The position numbers and the translations under genes are program-made. A DNA stretch of 64,000 nucleotides from Lineus longissimus (taxonomy: Eukaryota; Nemertea; Pilidiophora; Heteronemertea; Lineidae), in NCBI RefSeq assembly GCF_910592395.1, contig NC_088316.1, positions 19,716,001-19,780,000 on the forward strand, in the 5' to 3' direction. This document shows, in pieces, positions 26,245-37,802 of the stretch; position 1 is the stretch's first letter, and every line of letters starts with the position of its first letter. The notes under the pieces are model-generated. The model worked only from the letters and a program-made list of their open reading frames with translations, was not told where the DNA came from and did no database searches.

Positions 26245-29200
26245 ATGGTGGTTGCTGGACTTTTTACTATTTTTCGTCGAACTTCTTGCAAATTATGCGT
26301 TCGGCCATCCTTGTTTGCGCTTAACCGACGCATTTCAACAAAGCACAAGTACCTATCATTCCAAGTTAGATAGAAAACACATTTTTATCCTTTCATTTTT
26401 ATCTAAAGCAAGGGAATGGTATCCTGCTCGGCCTTGAAAACTCGGGTGCTGTAATGATCTCCATAAGGCCAACACCTGCTCTGTTCAAATCTATGAGGAC
26501 TTGCGCCTTGGCCCTTGGCTTAGCCATGCACTACACCCCTTTCCGAATTCACTGATTATAGTATAGTGACTTAGTCAAGTTAAGTGGAGTAGTAGTGCCT
26601 AAATCATGCACTATGCAGCCATGGCCTGGGTGGGTGGGTGACCTGACAAATGAATGAGGCAGCAAAAGAAAACGCAAGAAAATGCAAAGCCTGGAAAGAT
26701 TACAATTTGGGTTTTTTCAGGCATGAAGATGAAAAAAAGTGGGAAAGTGTTGTTGGAATAGAAGTTCATGCTCAGATTTCATCTAAGGCAAAATTGTTTT
26801 CTGGCTCTGGAACAGAATTTGCTGCTCTTATCAACAATCGGGTGGCATTCTTAGATGTGGCCTTGCCAGGAACTTTACCTGTAAGTAGAACTTTTGTGAA
26901 AACTTCTTACAAACACCTTGTCGAAATCTTTGAAATATGTGATCTCTTCTTTTGATCAAATGTTGACATCTATGATAAACATCTGATGTATGGCCAAAGG
27001 AAACCACCCTAACCTGTGGCCACAAAGCTCTAGGGCTCTTGGGCTGAACTCTCAGGACAAGCGTCTTCAATACTGAAAATGGAATGTCTGTCCTGCGTGC
27101 CTGCTTGACAGGGCCACTACTTTGCATCATTCTCTCCGTCTATTCCAGGTCCTAAACAAAAGATGTGTCGAAGCAAGTGTCATCACAGGCCTGGCCCTTT
27201 CATGCGATATCAACAAAGTTTCAAAATTTGACAGAAAACATTACTTTTATGGTGATTTACCTGTGAGTATCAAACTACAGAGTGTCAATTGTTTAAAAGT
27301 ATCTTTTAGTTATTGGTCGTTGTTAAAGACATGATAGTTTACTGTAACCCAACAGGCTCAAAATTGTCCGTCTGCAAGAAGCAACCTTAACCTTTATTTT
27401 ACAGGCCAATGACAGCAAACAACTTTATGCATCTGTAGTATCTCTCTGTCAAATTAAAAATGAGTTGATCATGTGGCCCATGGACCATTTCATTTTGATC
27501 TCATTCCAGTCGGGATATCAGATCACCCAGCAGCGATGGCCAATAGCAAACAATGGACGAGTTGAATATGATGTCCTTAAACCAGGCAGCAAGACACCTG
27601 TACGGAAGTCTGTCACAGTTACACAGCTTCAGATGGAGCAGGACAGTGGAAAAAGTATTCATGATGAAGAGGCGAAGCAAGTCCTCATAGATTTGAACAG
27701 AGCAGGTGTTGGCCTTATGGAGATCATTACAGCACCCGAGTTTTCAACTGGAATAGAGGTGGCAGCATTCTTGAAGGAACTTCAACACATTCTGTTGGCG
27801 ATTGGAACTTGTGATGGAAAGATGGAAGGTGAGTTTTGGGCTCCCTTCTGGTGTGGTGTGTGTATAGAAGGGAGGCTAACTGGTACATATTGTGCATTTT
27901 GTGATGAAAGCACCAAGTTTGGTACAGAGCTCTTACAGGCATTTTGTTCAAAATCCCTAATGGTCATCATCTTCTATTTTAAAGCGGCTGTCACTGGTGG
28001 AGATGTTCTCAATTGAGGTGTTCTTGTCACTGAATTGCCTGCTCTTTATTTTCAGAGGGTTCTCTCCGTGTTGATGCAAGTGTATCTATCCACCATCCGG
28101 GAGAACCCCTCGGGGTCAGGGCAGAGGTTAAAAACATCAACAGCATTAAGAATGTAGCCAAGGCCATAGGTGAATGTCCTTTTATTCCTCAGTATATAGC
28201 CAGACTGCAGACAAACAAATTCCTTTGTATTCTCATAATGTTGGTTTCAACTACATTTGTACTACACCCAATGCACAGTGTATACATGTAGTACATAGCC
28301 CTACACCAAGCTACATTTGAACAAAATCAATCATCCAAGTGCGAAACAGACTTGTTCATCAGACCATGAATGTTTAGTCAGTTGACCTTTTTAGTCCAGT
28401 TAAAGTCAATTGAACATTCTTATTCCATTGCATAACAGCTAGCACATAAGTGATTGTTTTTAGGTGTACCTACTTGTGTTACTTGTCTTTGACTTGTTTC
28501 AGATTTTGAAGTCAAAAGACAAGTTGCTGAACTTGAAAAAGGAAACACCATTGAAAATGAAACAAGATCATTTGATGCAGAAAGTGGGTAGGTTTTTCTC
28601 TCTCATGCCAGACTATTTCAGTCAGGCTTCTCATTCCATATTGTGAGGACTGCAAGTTTGTTGCTTTAGAATGCATATAAAAAGACGATGCTACTTTGAT
28701 TCCAGAGAGACAGTTCCAATGCGGGACAAGGAGCGACTCCATGACTATCGCTTTATGCCAGAACCAAACTTACCTCCCCTCCGATTATACGACAATGAAG
28801 AAGACGTCCCTGAAGAGGAGGATAAAAGCCAGGTGGTCATCATCAATGAAATGAGACGTCAGATGCCTGAACTACCAGAAGAGACTCGGCAACGTCTTTC
28901 AGGACAGTATGCTGTGTCACGGCAGAATATCTATATTCTAATGGTGAGTTGCTGCCTATCACACCGCCAGCCAGCAAACATATTCAAGGTTACTTTTGCA
29001 TATCAACTGACGAATGCTTGTTGCATTTTATGCCACATTTCACCCACTGGGCTATCTTTTTTTCAGAATGAAAGTGGCCTTCTTGAGTTTTTCGAAGAGG
29101 TGATGAAAGTACGCTCTGGTGCTGCTGGTGCTGCCAGAGATGTCCGCCTGGTTGTAAACTGGATCGTAAATGACCTGCTGGGCAAGCTGAACGAACTCGA

Positions 29201-30184
29201 TAGAAAGATTTCAGAATGGTACGTTGGCTTTTGACTACTTGTACAGTCAATATCATATAAACATCAGCACCTCCCTCCGATACCTCCCGACTATGGTTTG
29301 TGCAGGGTTGTCACAGATGTGGGAAAGTTTCTGTTGGTAAGTGACAGACATGTGTCATTCACCATTTTAAAGGTAAGTTTTTGACATTCAGTTATAATTT
29401 CTCAGACAGTGCATATGTTGAATCATAATCATTCACCTTATCTTTATTTTCAGCAATTTAACACCGGCTGGTTTTGGAGAACTAGTGGATCTATTGCATT
29501 CTAGAAAGATTACAAATAACATAGGATTAAAGGTATGTCATAGCTCCACATCCATGTGAGCAGTACATCTTACCTATTGGCTTTAGCAGCAGTAGGGATC
29601 AGAGTCTGATGCCTACTCTTGAATACTAATGAGTTTGAAGTAGATTCATTCACTGACTTCTTTCTTTTGTTGCCCCATGTAAGCAGAATGCCACTGTGAC
29701 ATGTCTTTTCTTACAGGTGCTTAGTATTATGTTAGAATGTCATCCAAGAGATCAAAAGTCTCCTAGAGATATAGTTGAAGAGAATGAGTGGTTTGCCATA
29801 CATGATGAAGAAACGATAGCAAAGAGATGTGAAGAGATCATAGCAGCAAATCCAAAGGCCGTAAGTTGCTGATCAGATTTCCGGCTTTCCCGGTTCACTC
29901 ATGTGATGAGAGGGTGACTCTCTTCGCCAGTGTTGGTTTCCTCCGGGGTCTCCGGTTTCCTCCTACTTACATTACAATTGTCCAATATTGTTTATAGAGC
30001 TAATAATGTCCTAGTTAACGCTCAGCCCTCAACCCAATATGTAATCTTTTCTTTTCAGGTGGCACAGTTTAAACGAGGCAAGAAGAAAGTGTTCAAATAC
30101 TTTGTCGGAGAGGTTCATAAACTGACGAACAATTGTACAAATCCAAAGTTGGTCAATAAGATACTCAAGGAGAAGCTTAGCTGA
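26245..30184 (+). CDS. GATB: Mitochondrial Glu-tRNA(Gln) amidotransferase subunit B, 11 exons
   Basis: B subunit of the mitochondrial GatCAB complex, which converts Glu-tRNA(Gln) to Gln-tRNA(Gln) with GatA and GatC. Exons: 26245-26348, 26721-26880, 27149-27262, 27510-27828, 28056-28169, 28503-28587, 28706-28943, 29067-29218, 29454-29532, 29717-29860, 30059-30184. They sum to 544 residues. Residues 1-35 ([18 protein letters not shown]...) are Arg/Ser-rich with few acids, a mitochondrial presequence. Family motifs in order: [107 protein letters not shown], and the C-terminal YqeY-like tail ending ILKEKLS. The exon 1 donor (GTACCT) is weak but is the only nearby GT giving the needed phase. An in-frame ATG at 26122 could extend the N terminus by 41 residues. 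I chose 26245 for its Kozak context and presequence. Confidence 0.95.
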
Positions 30185-30309
30185 GAACTGTTTTCATCTG
30201 TTATGTTGCCTTTGTTATGCTGCTGCTTCCTGTTAATAATCAAATCATCTATACTCTGTGTTCTGTACATAATTTCATATCATTTGAGATTTTGATTCCT
30301 TGAATCTTG

Positions 30310-30315
30310 AATAAA
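30310..30315 (+). terminator. Polyadenylation signal of GATB
   Basis: AATAAA 126 nt after the GATB stop codon, in a T-rich context. Confidence 0.75.
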
Positions 30316-30470
30316 AGTGACTGCTTTCATATCTATGTCTGAGTGTCTGCCTTATTGTCTTCATAGTAGGTGCAGGGAGTTGCTTGATCTACATGTAGCT
30401 ACATGTTTGTGGTCTTATCTCATTGAGCCATTGGAGGCTCTTTGTGTCTGATTCAGCCTGGGATATTAAA

Positions 30471-30847
30471 GACTGGGTCTCTACAAGCGCCTTTCCTGTT
30501 CCTGACTGTCCTATGACACATCCTGTTTGAAGATGGTCACAATCTCAGAGGAGAGATTGGTGTGTTAGTCACAACCTCTCTGACTGGGTCTCTACAAGCA
30601 CCTGTCCTGTTCCCGACTGTCCTATGACACATCCTGTTTGAAGATGGTCACAATCTCCGAGGAGAGATTGGTGTGTTAGTCACAACCTCTCTGACTGGGT
30701 CTCTACAAGCGCCTTTCCTGTTCCTGACTGTCCTATGACACATCCTGTTTGAAGATGGTCACAATCTCCGAGGAGAGATTGGTGTGTTAGTCACAACCTC
30801 TCTGACTGGGTCTCTACAAGCACCTTTCCTGTTCCTGACTGTCCTTT
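30471..30847. repeat. 111-bp minisatellite, about 3.4 copies
   Basis: Units start with GACTGGGTCTCTACAAGC at 30471, 30582, 30693 and 30804, an exact 111-bp period. Copies differ by only a few substitutions; the last breaks off after GACTGTCCTTTGG. Each complete unit carries a small hairpin, AATCTC followed by GAGATT across a short loop. It lies about 150 bp beyond the GATB poly(A) signal. Confidence 0.95.
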
Positions 30848-30849
30848 GG

Positions 30850-33037
30850 TACTGGGTTTTTCTTTTGAATTGAATACCACATAGTTAATGTCTCCAGAGA
30901 GAAGGGAGAAGGGCTCATTTGATCCTGTTATCCTCCAATCTGACACAAGTTTCACAAAGTAATGAACAAACAATAGTTGAATTCTATGACCACTTGTAAT
31001 TCTCAAAGACTGAAGTATTTAACGGTTGAAAGTTAAACAAACAAATCAAACTCCCTGTTTTTACCAGCTGGCTTTTAAAAAAAACCTACTGAGATAAAAG
31101 TCAACTGCTCGGCAGGACCAAGTACAACCAAGTACCTATAAAGACCATACGCACTTGGTGCGACAATGGGAACTAATCAACGACAACCTCAGTGATATGC
31201 CAATAATCAGATCTTTATGATATACCAGTAATGATTCCAATAAGTGTAACATTGTGATCAAACCTTCGACTGGAATTTGACAGGCTTTGCCTCACTATTT
31301 ATAGCAGTTGCAAACAACAAACATCGTTTATAAAAACGCAGGTGATGATATGAACGTAGCTGATGCTTATTTGCATTGTTCTTTGACATACATTGGTCTG
31401 AATGAACCTCATCTTCTACATACACTCGTATCTACATAACAACGACCAATATTATCTTAACATCAGATTTAAAACACAGTAAAATCATATGGCACATCAA
31501 TGGTTAAGTCAGACAACATAAAAGGTAAGTGATTCAATTGAGACATTGAGCAATCAACATACTTATAGGTCACAACCAACTCGCCTGCATACCAGATGAC
31601 AATACCAAGCTAAGTCTATGTGAATCTATGTGAACAATATGTTGAAAACAGGAAGCATGTCATGGCAAGTGTGTAAAATTAAATTCCTCAGATGATATGT
31701 CACACAAAGTCCTTTTTTTCTTCTGCAATCATCCTTTGCATTAACTTTTCATATTAGAATTTGTTGAAGGAAACTACATGTATACTAAACAGTTTCTCAC
31801 CTAACATCTATGGTATAGAGACCTTGCAATGACATATTTGGACATCATTCGATGCCCTTGACCGGACATTGGCAACAAAGGGTGGCAAGTATGAATGGCA
31901 TCATGGTTGACAGCACCATAACACCTTCCTTCGGCCATTGTTACACTAATGACAAAAAAAGTGACAAAAATAGGGTCTTTCTCTGATGATGTCATCTGCA
32001 CTACCTCTCAAGAATTCAGCACATAAGAAAAACATGGCACCTACACTTAAATCTGCATAGCTTAAATGTCAAAGCACATATTGCTGGTAATCTCTTTAGA
32101 ATTGAACAATCCTGACAAAGGACATGAAAGACCTTTTTCCACCATCCCGAACACAGGGAAGCTGTACACTTTCATATGTGTTGGATTAACTTCAATAGTA
32201 TGACTTTGCACTTGTAAGCCTCTGAAAGTGGCAAAACTATGATAGTGAACAGTGGATCAAGGCCAGTCAAAATACACTTTAATTACTAGTACTTAAAAAC
32301 TAAACATCTAACAAACAAGACACTCAAACTTTGAGGAACACACTGTGCTGATATGGCATCTAGGCCTTACATACCATCTACATCATACATACATTTCTAC
32401 ATAACACTCCTTATTATTATACAGCTCGTGAAAGTACTGGGAGGGTACATGGTCAGATGAACTTGTCAAAATTAATTTCTTTTGGTTTTTTTCTTGACAC
32501 TTACAAAAGCAATGTGGAATCTAGCTAATCACTGATCTCCTGGACAGAAAGCTTTCTTGCATTGAATCTATGACTGCTCCCAGAACATGAAGTCTTCCTT
32601 CATTCCAATCTGAACAATTCTATACCATTTCAACTTTTCAATAGCCTGCTTCCTTAAGTTTTTAATAAATTAACAACTACTCTATACAAAATGCTATTTA
32701 CACTGAATCCTTCAATCTAACTCTGTACATTTGCTTTTCTAACCAAGATCAACTTCCCCGATACATCGAATACAAAATCTTCACGCATCCATGTGCAAAA
32801 CTTCATGAGATTAACTAGAGATTCTGAGAGCAGTCTAAACAATGCTGGGATCAAATGTCTGTTAACAAGCTCTAAAACAGTAAGTCAATGTGACTCACTA
32901 TACCTCCTACTGGATTCCATCAGCAACTACAGCTTTGACGTTATTGACGTTATTGAGGACATCACTGATATCATTGTCATCCCTCCCAGTACCGACAGTA
33001 ACCACTCTTCCTGGTCGTTATCTACAGTTACTTTTCA
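30850..33037. other. Intergenic DNA including NME4-like 3' UTR
   Basis: No coding exon is recognised. The right part should be the 3' UTR of the minus-strand NDP kinase gene. No AATAAA was found on that strand here; ATTAAA variants on the minus strand at 32660-32665 and 32278-32283 are possible signals. Confidence 0.5.
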
Positions 33038-36000
33038 TCAATGTTCGTAGAGCCACTCGTAGTGCACAAGATCCCATTGAATGAGTTCAGCTGGTTCGAA
33101 CCAGAGCGCGATCTCCCGTTCAGCACTCTTGATACTATCGCTGCCGTGTATGACATTCCTGGAATGGAAAAACCGGAAAGTTGACAAGTGATTTGATGTA
33201 TCAAGTAAGTTATTTTGATGCAGATCATCAACACATTGACACCTCTAAGTGTCATTTCAAAGGAAGAGTGAAACTGATATAGCAAGCTTTGGTTCTCCCC
33301 TGAGAGAGAGTACTTGTGAAATTCTCCATCCTGATGTTGTCAGGATTCAGTTTGGGTTCACTCACCCACGGTGAAATCAGAGAACCATCTAGGAAACCAT
33401 GTCTACTTGTGAAATCACTTCAAGTGACAAGGCAATCTTGATGTGCATTCTCCATTACTGTGGGCAAGCATCGCTGATCAATTCAATAGGCAACTTAACA
33501 TGCTGGTGTGGAGATCATGCAGTGATGAGTGGGAGCATGCAGATCGTCTTCTACCAACAGTAAGAAGGATGTGTAATGATACAGAGATCAGGTTGGGGGT
33601 ATCTGATATGCTGTCTTAATACACTGCGACAGAGAGTGATGAGCTGGAAAAACTTCCACTGACGGCGAGAACCAAGACAACAAAATCCAAGATGCAATGC
33701 ATTGTTAGTGTAGGTTAGAAGAAGCTCTATGCATGGGTTAATAAAGCTTCAAAGTTAATCAAAATATTTAATCTACTTTCTGACTCTGTTATTAAACAAA
33801 TTGGTAGGGCCAAGTGACAGCTGCAATGGCTAGACACAGTGACAGGTCAGAGGGTCAAATTCTAAAGTCCATTTCCATCAGGCACCAAAGAAGCTTGTCA
33901 CAATCAGTTCCTCACTGGCTGTTTCCAAAGCAACGAACTAAAACACCCTTAAACCACTCAGTTAGCTGCATGAACTCCTGTCACCCAAAAAAACTAACGA
34001 CAAAAACTACAAAAAAGCATTGTATGTTCCTTATGTTGGAAATGAAATAGCGTGGTGTTGGATGGGAATTGTGATTCAGATTTCTCAACAAACATCAACA
34101 TAATAGAAAATATAAACATGGCTGTAGACATGCACATTCAATCTCCCCAGTAGACTGGGACAGAGACCATGGTGACACTGGTGTACGGCCAGCAATCTCC
34201 CCAGACTAGACCTGGATCTTCTTTCTTTCTCAATTTGGTGGACTTGGTATAAGTTATTCACGCACTCTATTCCTTGATTTGAGGTTGTTTTTCCAAAAAT
34301 ACAGGAAGAGTGCAAAGTAACACTCAAACAATGGCAAGACTGATAAAGAACAGCCCTTCAAATGACCAATTCAGATTTTCCGAGAGGAAAATACAGATAC
34401 TGTGTGGACGGGTTTATACCGGCTGATTAGAGCTTAAATCGGCAGTGTATTGGCCAGTGGTCTTAAATACTGCTGCTGTCTACTCTCCTCGGCTGCTTAT
34501 AAACTTGTATTTTCAGCATTTTCACAGAAATCTGCGTCACTTCATCCAATCCAACAACAAACCATTTTGGAAATGACCCGAAGTGCATCAGAAATAAAAG
34601 TTAACTCCTTCAAAATTAAACATAGATTACCCGATTTCTTTTAGAAGGGAGTTACTAAAATAAATAGGTGATAAAATGTTATTGCTGTTACTGACTGAAG
34701 TGAAAAACAATTGATTTTGGTTTTGGTTGTATACTTTGAAGGGTATTCTCATCAAACTTCCCATTATCTATGCACAAACTAGGACTTTGCACCATCAGAA
34801 ATCCTGTGTTGACAGCTATCAAATTTTACAACAGCACTACATGAAGCAATGGCTATTCTCATCAGTAAAGCCAGGCAAGAATGAAGTGAATGTTGATGGA
34901 AATGAAAATACGGAAACGCAAAGTTAGTGCAAGGTTGACCAAGGTTGTAGTTCATTCTCCCACAGCACTCACCGACACACAGCTCTACACTATCATGGGT
35001 CAGTATTAGTTCATTCTCCCACAGCACTCACCGACAAACAGCTCTACACTATCATGGGTCAGTATTAAGAGGACTGAAGAGGACTGATGTCTTCGTCCAG
35101 AAAAATCCCCCCTACTCTGTCAGCCTGCACCAGAGCATATAGTCTGTTTACATACCTTGCAACAGTCAGACCAAAGTCTCCTCTAATTGTGCCGGGGTTT
35201 GAGTTGACAGGATCCGTCTCACCAATTATTTTTCTAGCTGCCTCTACTACTTTTTCACCTTCAAAAACCTGCAAGAGAGATGGACCTCCTGTGAAGGATC
35301 ATTCAGGCTTTAAACATGCTGGCATTCTTGACTTGATGTACTGCTGCGCGTGTGGTATAGTCAAGCACATAAGTGATAAAGCATCTTGACAACAAAGTCC
35401 TTGACATCACAAACCAAGAGACTCAAGAGAAATTTCAAACTGATAAGGCAATCAAGCTTACGAAATAGGCTGCGCTGGGAAACCCTGTCTTCACCAACCT
35501 AATAGGTAATACATGCATTCAGTGCAATACATTTCAAGATTCATACCCACCATAGGAACCACTGGTCCCGATCTGATGTATTTTAACAGTTTGGGGTAGA
35601 ATACTCTCCCTCTGTGTTCGATGTAGTGTTCCTCACATATCCATAAGGGTGCCTAGCAATAGCAAGAAGAATGTACTATAAGTGACAGAACATGGCAGTG
35701 AGCTGACCAGCAGGAAGCCCACAGTTCTGGAGAAAATAGAGCACAATTTCTTTCTGTCTACTCCAGGTAGCCAAGCAAGGTTACCTGTACATTCGCTATA
35801 TCAGTTAGCATTCAGGATGTGTAGGGCTAACTGTGTAGTGGTAGGATGGGACTGATAATCTTGTTCTCAGTTGGAGTCTAGAGTTGGTAGTGCAGACTCC
35901 CCTAATGTGCCAAAGCTTGAAATGTGAGCAGCTTCATCAGATCCATGGGCCGGCTTATAGTAGGCCAACAGTACACAACGACAGTTAGATATATGATAAT

Positions 36001-36718
36001 GATATACAGTTGTTCAACTTGAGCTTTATCAGCAACTTACATGGACAAATTTTAAAGCCCTGAGTTTGTAACCCTTTACTTCAAATCTCTTGAGAACCTC
36101 CCCCACCAGCCCACGCTGTACTCCGTCTGGCTTTACCATCACAAACGTCTTCTGGCGCTCTGGGTCTGGTACATCAGGTGGGATGTTGGACGCTAAAAAA
36201 AGGATGATGTGTACTTTTGAATAATCGCAGTTGAGTTGATATCATTCAACTGTTTCTTCCAGAGTTGTTCACTTGTTGTAGCCTACCCCCCCCCCCCCCC
36301 CCCCCCCTACATTTTTATGTTGTTCAGGGTGCGTGGTCATGTTTATTGATTCGGCAATTCCATCTACTGTGAGATAGGAGACCCCTATTGTCAACTTCGT
36401 GTAACTTCATCCGACAGATGGTTTGTCTATGGTCTCCCTTTAAAAGTGCCCCGCCCACCTCAACCAGCGCAGATCATGACGTCACATATAAACAATAACA
36501 AGCTGCAAATCTGACAAAACCCTCAGATTTCACCCGATATACTCACATGCAGAAGTTGAACTTGTAGTTGAGAATAGCCGACATGTTCCTGGTGCAGCAA
36601 CGCGTTTGAAATAACTGGAAGTCTGGCCGGAAACCTGTGAAAACAGGCCATAAAATGTGACCGAAGTCCGGACGGCTTGATGGATCAGCATTCCAGTTTG
36701 CTTGACCACGCTCGACAT
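33038..36718 (-). CDS. NME4: Mitochondrial nucleoside diphosphate kinase (NME4-like), 5 exons
   Basis: Transfers the gamma phosphate between nucleoside triphosphates and diphosphates through a phosphohistidine. Minus-strand exons: 36718-36547, 36192-36041, 35652-35551, 35268-35156, 33158-33038; 219 residues. Residues 1-57 ([20 protein letters not shown]...; [19 protein letters not shown]) form a basic, Ser/Thr-rich mitochondrial presequence. The NDPK core has [69 protein letters not shown], and the active-site RNVIHGSDS with the catalytic His. Lys, Tyr, Arg, Thr and Asn of the nucleotide pocket are all at family positions, so the enzyme should be active. Vertebrate NME4 sits in the intermembrane space and binds cardiolipin; NME3 is the alternative name. 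I prefer NME4 because of the presequence. The last intron (about 2 kb) is the longest. An upstream in-frame ATG at 36805 is possible but less likely. Confidence 0.92.
34949..35066. repeat. 59-bp tandem duplication in NME4-like intron 4
   Basis: Two near-identical 59-bp copies (34949-35007 and 35008-35066) each contain TTCATTCTCCCACAGCACTC and end CATGGGTCAGTATTA. They differ at about two positions, so the duplication is recent. Confidence 0.9.
36286..36307. repeat. 22-nt poly-C run
   Basis: Uninterrupted run of 22 C on the plus strand (G on the transcribed NME4-like sense strand) in intron 1. A run this long can form i-motif or G-quadruplex structures and is prone to length change. Confidence 0.9.
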
Positions 36719-37802
36719 GTTGACACGTAACCCTACGTAATAGCCTACTTCCCTTATCAATATTATAGTTGAATGACAAGCTGATGGGCGTGACCTTGTC
36801 ACCAATGTTTATTTACATACGGCACAAATTAGAAAACAAGACAGTTTAATCCATGATCCAGGGTCCGACAAACAACATAACCAAACAACAGAGGCTGACC
36901 TAGTTATCGTCAATGCAAGGCACAAGTGACGCACTAACCCAGCCGCCTGGATTGTTGGCGGCTGCTCATAAAATGCGGCAGGCTCGGATAATGTAGACGT
37001 TCTTTTTGGGTCTCATTTTTTTATTTTTCAACATTCTTATAAAATTAAAAACAGATATGAGTAAAGCTTAATTGCAGCATAACAGTTCATTCAAAATCAT
37101 TCGAAACAGTTTTGTAGTTTTTACAGAAATTGAAAATTGATAGGTCAACAATCAAATTGCCAGCTCAGAAAATGAACTGCGGCCCACTTTTGAGGGTGAA
37201 TAAAACTTTTTTACAGAACATTAGATTGTGTTATGTGAGATTACCATAAAGTGTCCTTAAAAATAACAAATAACGTTATAAAGCAATGAATATCAGGTCG
37301 ACATCCGGATATCTGGATGATTCTTTATAGGGAGCCTAACGTTCTTCGGAAGGCTCAACGCTGGAGTGTACAAAGACATGTCACTAATAATAAATCTTTA
37401 ATTCCTCATACGGTGATTTCGCATAAACAAAACAAAATCGCCAAAAGGCCTAAACCGGTTGCTACAAGCCGACTCTTGTTTTCTCCAGGAACAGCCAACT
37501 TTGACGAATTTACATTGTCTTAAATTCGGACTGCGGCATACCACCAACGGGTTTTTTCTCATAAAACCATGACCCCCAACTGGGCAAAATAGGCCGATGA
37601 TCCCCGGCAATGAGCCCGCCTATTATTTCAATCAGTCCAATCTTTTAACTTCATGAATTCTAGAGCAGTTTTACACTCTTGATGGTTCACAGGGTTGCAT
37701 CGCTTTTATTCCCAAGTGAAAAGGTGAACACGTGTTACGTGACTGTATGGTTGTGTGACAAAATCGCAGATCATCAAAAGGGCGTGGCCATTATCGGTCA
37801 TA
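36719..37802. other. Divergent intergenic region between NME4-like and LRRC74-like genes
   Basis: 1084 bp between divergent start codons. It should contain both promoters, but no TATA or clear core element was recognised. No coding segment was found. Confidence 0.5.

Noticed and set aside
36478-36485. CRE palindrome TGACGTCA in NME4-like intron 1
   Set aside because: It lies downstream of the start codon with no evidence of a promoter. Several CRE palindromes occur in the window, one of them inside the LRR-Ig coding exon.
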